Below, one piece after another: positions 44,027 through 51,264 of a DNA stretch of 64,000 nt. This stretch comes from an uncultured Archangium sp. GTDB taxonomy: Bacteria > Myxococcota > Myxococcia > Myxococcales > Myxococcaceae. Position 1 is the first letter of the stretch, and each line of letters starts with the position of its first letter. Where the stretch lies: assembly GCA_903905455.1 (NCBI GenBank), contig CAIVGN010000129.1, positions 1-64,000 of the forward strand. The letters run 5' to 3'. The position numbers were made by a program, and so were the translations under genes. A model generated the notes under the pieces. That model was not told where the DNA came from and ran no database searches. It worked only from the letters and a program-made list of their open reading frames with translations.

Positions 44027-44260
44027 GTGCCACGCATGGGAACTCAAGAACTGATTGTCGTTTTCCTGATCATCTTCCTGCTCTTTGGAGCGTCGCGACT
44101 GCCGCAGCTCGGCTCTTCGCTCGGGTCGGCGATCCGCAACTTCAAGAAGGGCTTCGCGGGCGAGGAAGAGAAGGCCGCCGCCCCCGAGGAGAAGAAGCTC
44201 GCGCAGGGCGACGCCAACACCATCGCCGCGCAAGACAAAGTCACCAGCAAGCAGGGCTGA
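44027..44260 (+). CDS. tatA: twin-arginine translocase subunit TatA
   Basis: A 77-residue pore-forming Tat subunit. One membrane helix (LIVVFLIIFLLFG) is followed by the hinge and amphipathic helix ASRLPQLGSSLGSAIRNFKKGF and a charged tail. GGAGG at 44016-44020 stands six bases before the GTG at 44027, which decides this start. The ATG at 44036 (MGTQEL) matches family N-termini but is 15 bases from that ribosome site. No tatB or tatC is adjacent. The gene ends in a clear terminator. Confidence 0.92.
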   Translation: MPRMGTQELIVVFLIIFLLFGASRLPQLGSSLGSAIRNFKKGFAGEEEKAAAPEEKKLAQGDANTIAAQDKVTSKQG

Positions 44261-44285
44261 AGCCGTTCGCCTGTCCCGCTGACCG

Positions 44286-44323
44286 ACGCCGCGACTCCCG
44301 AAGAGGGGGCGCGGCGTTTTCAT
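44286..44323 (+). terminator. Rho-independent terminator of tatA
   Basis: The arms ACGCCGCG-A-CTCCC and GGGGGCGCGGCGT pair over 13 bases with one bulged A and one G-U pair around the loop GAAGA, followed by TTTTCATTT. It lies in the gap between the convergent tatA and TPR genes. Confidence 0.85.
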
Positions 44324-44324
44324 T

Positions 44325-45074
44325 TCACTTCAGCGCGTCGTCGATCTTCGCCGCGAGTGTCTTCGCCCAGGCCTTGACCCGCCTCGCCTCGGGCGGGTCG
44401 TAGTCTTCGGCGCCGGTGAGCACCTTCTCGATGGCCCCCTTGGCGCCCTTCGCGTCGCCGTCCTTCAAGAGCGTGTCGGCCAGGAAGTAGTAGTTGCGCA
44501 GGTGCTCGGGGTTCTTGTCGATGGACTTCTGCAGCTCGGCCTTCGACTTCCCCAGGTCGCGCTTGGGCCACGGGAGCTCCCAGTGGTACCGGCCCTTCGC
44601 GGTGTGCCCGCCGCTCCGATCGAAGGCCTCGTTGTTCTTGATCGAGAAGTCGAGGTTCTCGACGAACTGGCCCTCGAGCCCCTCGCCGAGCGCCTTCAAG
44701 ATGCCCACGGCCTGCGAGTACGCGCCGATGTTGATCGCCGTGTAGTACTTCGCCTCGGGTCCCTGCGGCTTCGCCTCCACCGCGCGCTTGGCGAAGTTCC
44801 ACCCCTCCTTGGCGACCTGCTTCTTGAGCTTCTCCTCGGTGATCCCGTCGGCCGCCCACCAGCGGATGCGCGCCGCCCGCCAGAGGAGCTCGTAGTCGGC
44901 GGGGAACGCCTTGAGCCCCTCGCGGATCACCTCGTCGTTGAGCCGGTTCGCGTCAGCGGAGTCGCGCGTCTTCCACAGCTCGTCGAGCTTCCCGGCGAAG
45001 GAGGCTGCGTCTTCGCCCTGCGCCAGGGCCGGTACGGACCACGACAACGCCACCACGAGTGCCAGCAGTCGCAT
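44325..45074 (-). CDS. exported TPR protein
   Basis: A 249-residue protein with signal peptide MRLLALVVALSWSVPALA and helical repeats (FAKRAVEAKPQGPEAKYYTAINIGAYSQAV; ELQKSIDKNPEHLRNYYFLADTLLKDGDAKGAKGAIEKVL). It resembles the TatT-type TPR periplasmic proteins that accompany TRAP-type transporters, but no transporter gene is adjacent. A periplasmic scaffold is the safest description. It follows the sigma-factor terminator and is probably separately transcribed. Confidence 0.8.
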   Translation of the reverse strand: MRLLALVVALSWSVPALAQGEDAASFAGKLDELWKTRDSADANRLNDEVIREGLKAFPADYELLWRAARIRWWAADGITEEKLKKQVAKEGWNFAKRAVEAKPQGPEAKYYTAINIGAYSQAVGILKALGEGLEGQFVENLDFSIKNNEAFDRSGGHTAKGRYHWELPWPKRDLGKSKAELQKSIDKNPEHLRNYYFLADTLLKDGDAKGAKGAIEKVLTGAEDYDPPEARRVKAWAKTLAAKIDDALK

Positions 45075-45100
45075 GGCCGAATGGTGCCCGCGCAGCCCGC

Positions 45101-45134
45101 AAAAGAAAACGCGCGACGCATGACGCGCCGCGCG
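45101..45134 (-). terminator. Rho-independent terminator of the sigma-factor gene
   Basis: On the minus strand CGCGCGGCGC and GCGTCGCGCG form a 10-base stem with one G-U pair around GTCAT, then TTTTCTTTT. It lies 33 bases beyond the stop at 45167. Confidence 0.85.
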
Positions 45135-45166
45135 ATGCCTGGTCGACCTTCACCCCTGGAGGGGGC

Positions 45167-45982
45167 TCAGGCCGCTTCCTGCAGCTCCGTGAACTCGCCG
45201 TCGTCGTTGACCGACGCGAGGTAGCGGGCGAGGAACGACTTGGTCTTCAGCTCCACCTGGCGCACGCGCTCGCGAGAGACGCCCCAGCGCTGCCCGAGCT
45301 CCTCGAGGGTGCGCGGCTTGTCCTGGGTGAGGCGCTCCTGGAGGATGTCCCAACCGAGATCCCCGAGGCGGCGGCGGACACGCTGCAGCGCCAGCGAGAC
45401 CTCTTCGTCGCGCTCGAGGGTGAGGAAGTTGATGTCGGGCGTCGGCGAGACGTCTTCGAGGCGGTCCATGTACGAGCTGTCCGACTCGTCATCGAGGGGC
45501 GCGTCGAGCGAGAAGTCGCTCATGGAGACGCGCTCGTGTTCGCCACCACGGACGTGGCTGCGGTTGTCCTTGAGGTAGCGCGTGATGTACGCGCGAATCC
45601 ACCACACGGCGTAGGTGGCGAACCGAACCTGCTTCTTGGGGTCGAAGTGCTCGATGGCCTTCATCAGGCCCACGTTGCCTTCCTGGATCAGGTCGTCCAA
45701 GCGGGCGCCGCGGGTCGCGAACTTCTTGGCGACGGCGACGACGAAAGGCAGGTTGGAGGTCGCCAGCGTGCGGCGGGCCATTTCGTCGCCTTTCCGGGCG
45801 CGGCGCGAGAGCTCGTATTCCTCTTCGCGGGTCAGCTGCTTGTGGCCACCGAGGCCCCGCAGGTAACTGGAGAGTCCATCTCGTTCGGTCGTGCGCATCT
45901 TCTTCTCCTCGGGTCCGAACAAGGTTTGTTCAGAGTCGGGTGAAAGATGCGCATCGAGGGAAACGGTTTCGAAGAAAGCCAT
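45167..45982 (-). CDS. RNA polymerase sigma factor, RpoH-like sigma-70 family
   Basis: A 271-residue alternative sigma factor without region 1.1. Regions 1.2-2.4 (about 50-150) include ARKGDEMARRTLATSNLPFVVAVAKKF, the RNA polymerase contact DDLIQEGNVGLMKAIEHFDP, and RFATYAVWWIRAYITRYL. Region 4.2 (about 220-255) has the helix-turn-helix TLEELGQRWGVSRERVRQVE. The size and organisation fit the RpoH-like SigB/SigC group that myxobacteria use in development and stress. The exact regulon cannot be told. GGAGG stands just before the ATG, and a sigma-54 promoter match lies upstream. Confidence 0.92.
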   Translation of the reverse strand: MAFFETVSLDAHLSPDSEQTLFGPEEKKMRTTERDGLSSYLRGLGGHKQLTREEEYELSRRARKGDEMARRTLATSNLPFVVAVAKKFATRGARLDDLIQEGNVGLMKAIEHFDPKKQVRFATYAVWWIRAYITRYLKDNRSHVRGGEHERVSMSDFSLDAPLDDESDSSYMDRLEDVSPTPDINFLTLERDEEVSLALQRVRRRLGDLGWDILQERLTQDKPRTLEELGQRWGVSRERVRQVELKTKSFLARYLASVNDDGEFTELQEAA

Positions 45983-46028
45983 GGTGACCTCCCCTTCAGC
46001 TGCGGGGTGTGTGGTTCACGCATGGGTG

Positions 46029-46044
46029 AGCAAGGGAGGTGCCG
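46029..46044 (-). promoter_or_regulatory. rpoN-dependent promoter: candidate sigma-54 (-24/-12) promoter of the sigma-factor gene
   Basis: The minus strand reads CGGCACCTCCCTTGCT. GG and GC are exactly 10 bases apart, and only the first base departs from TGGCAC-N5-TTGCW. The predicted start is near 46018, about 35 bases before the ATG, leaving room for the GGAGG ribosome site. No enhancer-binding site was identified. Confidence 0.6.
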
Positions 46045-46085
46045 TCCGGACCCTTGTTCCTAACTGACTGCGATCACGGAAAAAC

Positions 46086-47447
46086 TCAGGCGTCCGGGAA
46101 GATTTTCCCGGGGTTCAGGATGACGTCCGGGTCGAGCATGACCTTGAGGGCCCGCTGGAGATCGATCACCCCGGGCGACTGCTCGAGGGAGAGAAACCGC
46201 TTCTTCGCGATGCCCACCCCGTGTTCGCCGGTGATGGTCCCGCCAAGGTTAACGGTCTCCTTCATGAGCCGCTCGAGTGCGACCTCGACGCGGGGCCGGT
46301 CGGCGGGCGAGCGGTAGAGCACGTTGGTGTGGAGGTTCCCGTCGCCGGCGTGGCCGTAGGTGGCGACGGTGAGCCCCAGCTCGTCCCCGATGGCCTTGAA
46401 GCGGGCGATGGCCTCGGGCACCCGCGAGCGGGGCACCACGATGTCTTCGCTGAACTTGTACTTCTGCAGCTCACGCAGCGCCGGCGAGACCATGCGGCGG
46501 GTGGCCCACAGGCGCTCTCGCTGGTCGCGATCGACGGCGATCTGCGCGTCGAGGCTGCCGTGGTCCTTGGCGATGCTGGCCAGCAGGTTGAGCTCCGCGA
46601 AGACGCCCTCCTCCGACGACCCGTCGAGCTCGGCGATGATCACCGCGCCTGCGCCCTCGGGGAACGGCACGCCCTTGCCCTTCACCGCGGCGAGGGCCAC
46701 GTCGTCGAGCAGCTCGAGGCAGCGGGGCAGCAGGCCGCCGAGGAGCACCGCGTTGACCGCGCGGGCCGCCGCGAGCACGTCGGTGAACGGCAGGAGCGCC
46801 GTCATGACCACCCGGGGCCGGGGGAGGAGCTTGAGGGTGATCTCCGTGGCGATGCCCAGCGTGCCCTCGGAGCCGACGAAGAGGCCAACGAGATCGTACC
46901 CGGCGACGCCCTTGATCGTCTGGCGCCCGACCCGCATCACCTCGCCCGTCGGGAGCACCCACTCGAGCCCGAGCACGTAGTCGCGCGTCACGCCGTACTT
47001 CAGCGCGCTCGGGCCGCCGGCGTTCTCGGCGATGTTGCCGCCCAGAGTGCAGTTGGGCGCGGAGTTGGGATCGGGCGGGTAGAACAGCCCGCGTTCTTCG
47101 ACGGCGCGCTGGAAGTCGCCGAGCACCACGCCCGGCTGCACCGTGGCCGTGAGATCGCCCGGGCGGATCTCGACGATGCGGTTCATCTTCTCGAGCGAGA
47201 GCGACACCCCGCCCTTGATGGGCAGCGAGCCCCCGCTCTTGCCGGTGCGCGCGCCGACGGGCGTGAGCGGGACCCGGTGCTTGACGCAGGCGCGAACCAC
47301 CCGCGACACCTCGGCCGCGTCCCGCGCGAAGACCACCAGCTCGGGAAGGAAATCCCCCTGGTCCGACTCGTCGTGGCCCCAGGTGGCGCGGCTGGCTTCG
47401 TCGTCGCGCAGCTCGAGCCCCTGCAGCTCCTCGCGCAGGGCCTTCAT
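46086..47447 (-). CDS. FAD-linked oxidase, glycolate/D-lactate dehydrogenase (GlcD) type
   Basis: A 453-residue flavoprotein that probably oxidises a 2-hydroxy acid. The PCMH-type FAD domain (about 35-215) contains PVGARTGKSGGSLPIKGGVSLSLEKMNRI and GGNIAENAGGPSALKYGVTRDYVLGLE. The C-terminal FAD-oxidase domain has the family signatures GHAGDGNLHTNVL and GEHGVGIAKKRFL. The ATG overlaps the folE-like stop by 4 bases, tying it to the pterin-type operon, which is unusual. Its substrate may differ from glycolate for that reason, but this is inference. Confidence 0.88.
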   Translation of the reverse strand: MKALREELQGLELRDDEASRATWGHDESDQGDFLPELVVFARDAAEVSRVVRACVKHRVPLTPVGARTGKSGGSLPIKGGVSLSLEKMNRIVEIRPGDLTATVQPGVVLGDFQRAVEERGLFYPPDPNSAPNCTLGGNIAENAGGPSALKYGVTRDYVLGLEWVLPTGEVMRVGRQTIKGVAGYDLVGLFVGSEGTLGIATEITLKLLPRPRVVMTALLPFTDVLAAARAVNAVLLGGLLPRCLELLDDVALAAVKGKGVPFPEGAGAVIIAELDGSSEEGVFAELNLLASIAKDHGSLDAQIAVDRDQRERLWATRRMVSPALRELQKYKFSEDIVVPRSRVPEAIARFKAIGDELGLTVATYGHAGDGNLHTNVLYRSPADRPRVEVALERLMKETVNLGGTITGEHGVGIAKKRFLSLEQSPGVIDLQRALKVMLDPDVILNPGKIFPDA

Positions 47448-48061
47448 CGGCCGGCCGCCGGCTTCGAGTCACCGAGGCGCGCCCAGAGCTCGGCGCGCAG
47501 GGCCCGGTCCTTGAGGGCTCCTTCGTAGGCCTCCGAGAAGGTCAGCGCCTGGTGCTGCTCTTCACCCCGCAGCCGGAAACACGACTGCTCGGCGCGAATG
47601 AGACACGCGGCGCCCTTGCTGCCGAGCTCGTCCTGGAGCGCGACGGCGATCTGCCGGGCCAGCTCTTCCTGCAGCACGAGGCGGTGCGCGAAGACGTCGA
47701 CCAGCGCGGCGAGGCGCCCGAACCCCACCACCTCGCGGCCCGGCACGTAGGCGAGGTGGGCGATGCCCGAGTACGGCATCAGGTGGTGCGGGCACATCGA
47801 GCGAAAGTGGAGGTTGGTCACCACCACCAGCTCCCGATCGGACTTCTTGGAGACGGGGAAGCGGTCGGCCAGGGCCGTCGCGGCGCTCTGCCCGTAGCCC
47901 GAGAGGAATTCTTCAGCCCAGGCCTCGGCGACGCGGCGGGGCGTCTCGAGGAGGTTGGCGTCTTTCAGGTCGAGGCCGGCCGCGCTCAGGAAGTCGCGCA
48001 CCGCCGACTCCATCTTGCGACGATCGACGGCGGGGGCGGCTCGGGTCTTGCGGGTGGTCAC
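47444..48061 (-). CDS. folE: GTP cyclohydrolase I homologue with Gln at the catalytic-His position
   Basis: A 205-residue FolE-family protein, which normally converts GTP to dihydroneopterin triphosphate. Zinc ligands are kept: Cys90, His93 (in CPHHLMPYSG) and Cys161. The adjacent His92 is also present. The residue two before the second zinc Cys, His179 in the Escherichia coli enzyme, is Gln159 here (AEQSCFRLRG), and the following conserved Ser/Thr segment is also changed. Mutants of that His in the E. coli enzyme are known to stop at the formamidopyrimidine intermediate, so the product may differ. The GTG start overlaps the queD-like stop. Confidence 0.85.
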   Translation of the reverse strand: MTTRKTRAAPAVDRRKMESAVRDFLSAAGLDLKDANLLETPRRVAEAWAEEFLSGYGQSAATALADRFPVSKKSDRELVVVTNLHFRSMCPHHLMPYSGIAHLAYVPGREVVGFGRLAALVDVFAHRLVLQEELARQIAVALQDELGSKGAACLIRAEQSCFRLRGEEQHQALTFSEAYEGALKDRALRAELWARLGDSKPAAGR

Positions 48062-48408
48062 TTGCGATACGTAACGCAGTACTCGGGGGTCTCCCAGAGC
48101 ATCAGCTCCTCGAGGCCCGGCACCAGCGGCTCGAGGCGTTCCCACATCCACACCACGATGTTCTCGGCGGTGGGGTTCTCGACGATGTCGTTGAGGTAGT
48201 AGTGGTCGAGCTTGATCAGCACCTCGTCCCACACGGTCTTCTTCACCTCGTCGAAGTCACGGATCATCCCGTCCTTCGGCTGGGGCCGGCCGGCGAGCGT
48301 GAGCCGCAGCACGTAGTTGTGGCCGTGGAGCCGCTTGCAGGGCCCGTCGTAGAATGGGAGCATGTGCGCGGCGCTGAAGTGGAAGTCGACGGAAAGCAGC
48401 ATCTTCAT
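48058..48408 (-). CDS. queD: 6-pyruvoyltetrahydropterin synthase / QueD family protein
   Basis: A 116-residue member of the PTPS/QueD family acting on dihydroneopterin triphosphate. Zinc-binding His is in VDFHFSAAHML, and CKRLHGHNYVL supplies the catalytic Cys and two zinc His. The C-terminal TAENIVVWMWERL and WETPEYCVTY complete the family pattern. Having the Cys motif makes it PTPS- or QueD-like. The context beside FolE, a FolB fusion and a pteridine-reductase-like SDR suggests pterin work and not necessarily queuosine. No queC, queE or queF is nearby. Confidence 0.88.
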   Translation of the reverse strand: MKMLLSVDFHFSAAHMLPFYDGPCKRLHGHNYVLRLTLAGRPQPKDGMIRDFDEVKKTVWDEVLIKLDHYYLNDIVENPTAENIVVWMWERLEPLVPGLEELMLWETPEYCVTYRK

Positions 48409-48450
48409 GACGCGCCCGCCGTACACCCACCCAGCCCTCGAAGTCGACCC

Positions 48451-49197
48451 CTAGAAGAAGCGAACGGCCTCGGGCCGGGTGAGCTGGCTGACCGGCACGT
48501 CCACCTCGACCTCGTCGGTGTGGATGAACGCCGGCCGGTCGATGCACATGAAGCTCTGCTCGATGTCGGTGAGGTTCTCGTAGCGGTGCGGGAAGCCGCG
48601 CGGCCAGGTGTGCGCCAGGCCTGCGGCCACGGGCTGTCCCTGGAGCAGGAACCCGCTGCCCAGCACCAGCTCCGACTCGTCGAGATGCTGGTGCACGTGG
48701 GTGGGGAGCACCGTCTTGGGCGAGATGCGCTCGCGGTACACCCCGCATTCCCGGGTCTCGAAGACCACGTCGACGAAGCCGAAGGTCTTGGTCTCGGTCT
48801 TCATCGCGAAGTCACCCTGGCACCGGTGGATCTCCAGGGTGGGCACCGCGGCGCCCGAGAGCGCCACCAGCTTCGAGAGCCGCACGTCGACCTCTTCCAC
48901 CGCGGGCCGCGGCGCGTCGGCGCTGGGAGGCACGAGGATCCACGCGGCGAGGGCCTCGGCAGCCGACTCGAGGAGGCGGAACCGGCTCGCGGTGAGGATG
49001 AAGCGCAGCTCGCCCAGCAGGCGCGAGTAGTCCACGGTCTGCACCAGCTTCCCGTGCAGCGCCGCCTCGCGGGTGTCGAAGTGCAGCGTGACGTCGAGTT
49101 CGACGGGCTGGGGGGTGTTCCGCTCGAAGTCGAACAGACCCACGATGCAGTCGAAGCGCATGCCGCGCAGGGAGAGTCTGTCGAGTTGCCGGCTCAT
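48451..49197 (-). CDS. dihydroneopterin aldolase (FolB)-cupin fusion protein
   Basis: A 248-residue two-domain protein. Residues 1-118 match FolB: GLFDFERNTPQPVELDVTL, the VDYS segment and the catalytic Lys in VDVRLSKLVAL. Residues about 130-240 form a cupin: a metal motif HVHQHLDESELVLG and a second motif GLAHTWPRGFPHRYEN that fits G(X)5PXG(X)2H(X)3N exactly. FolB alone is normally about 120 residues. The cupin could be an extra oxygenase, isomerase or sensor step. The ATG overlaps the SDR stop by 4 bases. There is a gap of 42 bases before queD. Confidence 0.82.
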   Translation of the reverse strand: MSRQLDRLSLRGMRFDCIVGLFDFERNTPQPVELDVTLHFDTREAALHGKLVQTVDYSRLLGELRFILTASRFRLLESAAEALAAWILVPPSADAPRPAVEEVDVRLSKLVALSGAAVPTLEIHRCQGDFAMKTETKTFGFVDVVFETRECGVYRERISPKTVLPTHVHQHLDESELVLGSGFLLQGQPVAAGLAHTWPRGFPHRYENLTDIEQSFMCIDRPAFIHTDEVEVDVPVSQLTRPEAVRFF

Positions 49198-49910
49198 GCG
49201 ACGCTGAGGCCTCCGTCTACGCGAATGGTCTGCCCGGTGATGTACGGCGCCTGCGCGAGGAAGACGACCGCCTGAGCCACGTCCTCCGGACTGCCCTCGC
49301 GCCGCAAGGGAATGCGACCCAGGATGTCGCTTTTCTGCGCGGCCGTGGTCTCCGCCGCCATGGCCACCGGCCCGGGGGCGACGGCGTTGACGCGGATCTT
49401 CGGGCCCAGCTCCAGCGCCCAGGAGCGGGTGAGCTGGTCCAGGGCCGCCTTCGAGGCGAGGTAGTGCGAGAAGAAGTGCGTCGCGGTGTAGGCGTGGCTG
49501 ACGGCCATGTCGGTGATGTTGATTACGCACCCCGCCCCGCTGGCCTCGAGCGCCGGTCGCAGCGCCTGGGTGAGCAGAAACGGAGCCACCACGTTCACCG
49601 AGAGCATGCGCTCTAACTGCGCGCGGGTGACGTCCGAGAAGTCGACGTGCTCGTAGGCCGCGGCGCTGTTGACCAGCACCTGGAGCTCGCCCACGCGCGC
49701 GGCCAGCGAGCCGGGGCCATCCGGCGAAGAGAGGTCAGCCTGCTCGACGCGCGCGGTGCGGCCCAGGGCGACGAGCTCGGCCACCACGGCCTCGGCCTCC
49801 ATCACCGATCGGTGGGCGTGCACGATGACGTCGAAGCCGGCCCGACCCAACGCGAGCGCGATGGCACGACCCACGCGAATACCGCCTCCCGTCACGAGCG
49901 CCGTGGGCAT
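49194..49910 (-). CDS. short-chain dehydrogenase, pteridine reductase (FolM/PTR1) type
   Basis: A 238-residue SDR. The cofactor loop TGGGIRVGRA has the TGxxxRxG form typical of pteridine reductases in place of TGxxxGxG. The catalytic Ser of ordinary SDRs is replaced by Asp in INITDMAV, followed by Tyr-x3-Lys in HYLASKAAL. This Asp-Tyr-Lys set marks PTR1 and FolM, which reduce dihydropterins or dihydrofolate. The position before a FolB fusion supports the call. An upstream GTG at 49931 is an alternative start. No clear Shine-Dalgarno site is visible for either. Confidence 0.83.
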   Translation of the reverse strand: MPTALVTGGGIRVGRAIALALGRAGFDVIVHAHRSVMEAEAVVAELVALGRTARVEQADLSSPDGPGSLAARVGELQVLVNSAAAYEHVDFSDVTRAQLERMLSVNVVAPFLLTQALRPALEASGAGCVINITDMAVSHAYTATHFFSHYLASKAALDQLTRSWALELGPKIRVNAVAPGPVAMAAETTAAQKSDILGRIPLRREGSPEDVAQAVVFLAQAPYITGQTIRVDGGLSVA

Positions 49911-49942
49911 GGGCCGTGGAGTAGTCGCCACGGGGGAGGACT

Positions 49943-51190
49943 TCAATGGACTGTTGACGCCGGGGCGTGGATCTCTGCCGGGCCGAAGGCCACGAGGGCG
50001 GCGAGCCCCAGCTCGCAGGCCGCGACCACCCCACCGATGGCGAGCGCGAGCGGCAGCCCGGCCTTCTCGGAGAGCGCGGCGATCGACATGGGTACGAAGG
50101 CCGCCGGCACCGCCCCCAGGTGGTACACGAGGCCGACGCTCTTCGCGCGCAAGTGCGCCGGGAAGAGCGACGTGAGCAGCAGCGGCGTGGTCCCCGAGTA
50201 GCCGGCGCCGAAGAGCCCTCCGAGGAAGGCGCCCAGCGCCAGCGCGCCCGGGACGGCCCCCACGAAGAGCGGCGTGCACAGCGCCATGGCCACCGTGGGG
50301 ACGATGATCGCCAGGGCCACGCCGCGCTTCATCGCCAGGGTGCCGCAGGCGATGGCCCCGACCATCATCCCCACGTTGAAGAGCGCCACGTGAAAGGCGA
50401 TGCCGCTCGCGTCCTGGCCCAGGCCCCGCAGGAGCGTCGAGTACAGCCCGTTGAGGCCGTAGTACCCGCCGAAGCCCAGCGCCAACACCCCCGAGCCCCA
50501 GGCGAGGCGCTTGAGGACCCCTGGGGTCGTCACCAGCGCGGAGAACGACGTGTCGGGTACCGTGGCCGAGGGCTCGGCGCGCGGCGGCTCCTTCACGAGG
50601 AAGCGCAACGGCAGCACCAGCACCGCCGGCACCGCCGCGACCAGGAAGAGCGCTCTCCACCCGAAGCGCGGCACGACCCAGGCCGAGGCGAGCGCGGCGA
50701 GGAGGTAGCCCACCGCCCAGCTCCCCTGCAGGACGCCCGAGGCGAGGCCCCGGCTGCGCTGCGGCCAGCGCTCCATGGCGAGGGTGACCCCGGCGGTCCA
50801 CTCGGCGCCCATGCCGAAGCCGAAGAGCGTGCGCAGCACGAGCACCACGGTGAACGAGGGGGCGAAGGCCACCGCGCCGTCGCAAGCGGCGAACCAGACG
50901 ATCGAGAGCAACAACGGCAACCGGCGGCCCCAGCGATCGGCTGCCCAGCCCGCCGCGACACCGCCCGCGAGGCGAACCAGGAGGGTCAGGGCAATCGAGA
51001 GCGTGGTGGTGGTGGCGGTGACCCCGAACTCCTTCATCAGGTCGGGCATCACCAGCAGGAACACCGTGAAGTCGAAGGCGTCGAGCACCCACCCGAACCA
51101 GGCCGCGCCAAACGCAGCCCATTGATCGCGGGACGGCTCTTTCCACCAGGGCTCGGGATGCGCGGCGACCACCGCGCGGCACCATCGCAC
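49943..51190 (-). CDS. MFS transporter, sugar/aromatic-acid:proton symporter-like
   Basis: A 415-residue transporter with 12 predicted helices. The N-terminal WFGWVLDAFDFTVFLLVMPDLMKEFG has the acidic residues conserved in the aromatic-acid and sialate symporter groups. The intrahelical loop GWAADRWGRRLPLL is the classic MFS signature. It lies 32 bases before the pteridine-reductase-like gene on the same strand, so it may move a substrate or product of that pathway. The substrate is unknown. Start GTG 51190 is tentative, with another GTG 18 bases on. Confidence 0.85.
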   Translation of the reverse strand: MRWCRAVVAAHPEPWWKEPSRDQWAAFGAAWFGWVLDAFDFTVFLLVMPDLMKEFGVTATTTTLSIALTLLVRLAGGVAAGWAADRWGRRLPLLLSIVWFAACDGAVAFAPSFTVVLVLRTLFGFGMGAEWTAGVTLAMERWPQRSRGLASGVLQGSWAVGYLLAALASAWVVPRFGWRALFLVAAVPAVLVLPLRFLVKEPPRAEPSATVPDTSFSALVTTPGVLKRLAWGSGVLALGFGGYYGLNGLYSTLLRGLGQDASGIAFHVALFNVGMMVGAIACGTLAMKRGVALAIIVPTVAMALCTPLFVGAVPGALALGAFLGGLFGAGYSGTTPLLLTSLFPAHLRAKSVGLVYHLGAVPAAFVPMSIAALSEKAGLPLALAIGGVVAACELGLAALVAFGPAEIHAPASTVH

Positions 51191-51264
51191 ACCGGCCCTT
51201 CAGAACGACCCGCGGAGTGGGAGGCCTCCCCCAGTGACGCGCCCCCCACTCCGCCCCTCTTCCC

